This document shows positions 28,331 to 29,792 of a stretch of 29,792 nucleotides of DNA, piece after piece (position 1 is the stretch's first letter; each line of letters begins with the position of its first letter). The stretch is from Ophioceras dolichostomum (lineage: Eukaryota > Ascomycota > Sordariomycetes > Magnaporthales > Ophioceraceae). The stretch lies in contig PYST01000426.1 of the NCBI GenBank assembly GCA_003049485.1, forward strand, positions 1-29,792, given 5' to 3'. The position numbers and the translations under genes are program-made. The notes beneath the pieces were generated by a model. That model saw nothing but the letters and a program-made list of their open reading frames with translations, was not told the origin of the DNA and made no database searches.

Positions 28331-29792
28331 TAGGATTGACACTGTCTCTATTATGTGGCAGGGTAGGAGCCGCTGAATTCTCTAAGCTTGAAGCTTCCGT
28401 TGCATCGGTGACACTGGCAGATCTCGTGACGTCGATAAGCCAAGCGGGTGGTGAAGGCAAATGCTCCGTCTTCAGTCGTCCACTTGCCTCGAAGCGTCAG
28501 TGCTCCTCGCTTCTACGTGCACCCCTCTGACCCTGTCGTGCTTATCCGCGTCCTTACGTCATCAGCATATTAGACGTCGACGCCGTTGCTGCTTCCGACG
28601 GAGCAACGTCCCTGGAAGTGATCCTGTGTCCTCAGGCATAGGCGCCGTCGTTTGCAGCAAAGTGTCTGCTCGATGGGAGATGACGGATGATAATTACACC
28701 TAGCAGACCTCCTATCTACTTGCGTTTTCCTCTTTGTATATTAGAAAGGGCTCTGCGCTCCTGCCCGCCCGGAATATCGAGGAAGCCAGAAGAAGAGAAG
28801 AATCATTTCTCGGGCACGTGGTAGTGAAAGAGAAGTCCGCAAAATCCACTGCCCAATCAAACGGAAGCACGCCCAGACATCAATAGACCACGTGCAGCTT
28901 ATTACAATGGACAACGATGGGGAAATAGTGACTTCCTCTGGTAGTGATCAGCAAGGAAAGGTCAACCCTGGTCGTCTGGGTTGTGCTTGCGAGATTTCTC
29001 GCCTAATGGTCCCCGGAGGCTAGGACAGTACTTATTCTCAGACACAACACTGAGCCTGTCTTTGGAAGATCCACGTCGATGCCCCGGGATTCGTTGGAGG
29101 GCCATAGGGATTTGGTAGTAATATTACTCGGATGCACGGGTTCGCATTAGGCAGAATAGACCTCGACTTCAAGAACCTGTGCCCACCTTTTGTGAATAGC
29201 GAAGAGGAATTTCATCCTGTTGTTCATTGTGGGTGTCGGCATGACAGCGCGGAGTTTCTCGACATCATAAGAGCTGTTCCCATCCCCAGCAGTCCTTCGA
29301 CTGCCCATATCCGGAGAGAATGGAAGCGGAGGAGACTGCGGGCGCCCCTGGTACGCAACTATTCACGCCACGAGTGGTCGTCTGACCATTTTCGTCTTTA
29401 CCTTTCTACAAAGGGGATCGAAATACTACTCCAAGTTGAGGCGTGAGAACTCAGGCAGCTGAAGTCTGTCGGCCATAGAGGTGCTCACCTGAGGTCCCGT
29501 GGAAAATCCCTCGTAGCAGAAGGCAGAAAATGACCCTCCCGTGAGCGGTGTAAGCCTTGACCGCACAAAAGTTCGGACGACTCAAATTACTCATGTAGTT
29601 CTTTCCCCATTGGCCGTGTTCGTTTGGGTACCAATTCCTCTTAACCAACTGAAATTCAGGACTCGTTCCTACCAGCGCCATCATCGGGAGTCCACTACCC
29701 GTGTAATACAAGGCACTGGGGGCACGTATAAAATGGTAGAGAAGAGGATGTATTCCTAAGAGATCTCTGCCACAGAGGTGCGGGGCGGGGCC
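28331..29792. other. Intergenic region at the right end
   Basis: No gene is supported in this 1.46-kb stretch. An ATG-initiated 104-codon plus-strand frame at 29132-29446 (charged, no hydrophobic core or motif) is the best candidate. It could be an exon of a gene extending beyond the window, but I cannot tell. Confidence 0.45.

Noticed and set aside
29132..29446. 104-codon plus-strand frame near the right end
   Set aside because: It has an ATG and charged composition but no family resemblance, and it is too short to support alone.

Overview
The window reads as nuclear DNA of a filamentous ascomycete (Pezizomycotina, most likely Sordariomycetes). The reasons are short introns of about 80-160 nt with GTRNGT-like donors and CTAAC branch sites, GC-rich single-copy genes on both strands with 0.3-1.6 kb spacers, a Fot1/Pot2-type DNA transposon, and typical fungal families (GH43 xylosidase, fungal P450, DHA1-type MFS transporter, FAD monooxygenase, fucose-lectin-like membrane protein). 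I cannot name the species.

Layout: (1) 849-3629 (-), a large, mostly disordered protein with acidic FG/WG motifs. (2) 4609-5671 (+), Cfd1, the cytosolic Fe-S scaffold ATPase, with an 11-codon first exon; it diverges from gene 1. (3) 7200-8840 (+), S-adenosylmethionine decarboxylase, preceded by about 1.1 kb that holds only one ATG, the start of a six-codon upstream ORF. (4) 9604-11286 (+), an intracellular GH43 beta-xylosidase with two XlnR-type sites upstream. (5) 11576-13469 (-), a four-exon cytochrome P450 convergent with the xylosidase. (6) 14904-16589 (-), a coiled-coil protein with a myristoylation-type N-terminus and two KTVRF motifs. (7) 17567-18181 (+), a poorly supported membrane protein. 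(8) 18513-20402, a decayed Pot2/Fot1-like transposon. (9) 20887-23031 (-), an MFS transporter whose gene I reconstruct as five exons, one of them only 11 nt. (10) 24675-25940 (+), an FAD monooxygenase diverging from the transporter, with a CGG-N5-CCG palindrome between them. (11) 26750-28330 (+), a type II membrane protein with a lectin-like beta-propeller. The last 1.46 kb has no gene I can support.

How they relate: most of this is ordinary, functionally unlinked fungal gene order. The transporter/monooxygenase pair could be a small catabolic or detoxification unit with a shared promoter. The xylosidase looks wired to xylan induction, and the decarboxylase to polyamine feedback through its leader. 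I see no multi-gene biosynthetic cluster and no clearly new system. The most unusual items are the 11-nt microexon, the ATG-depleted leader with its single hexapeptide uORF, and the alternative start that would switch a myristoylation signal on or off.
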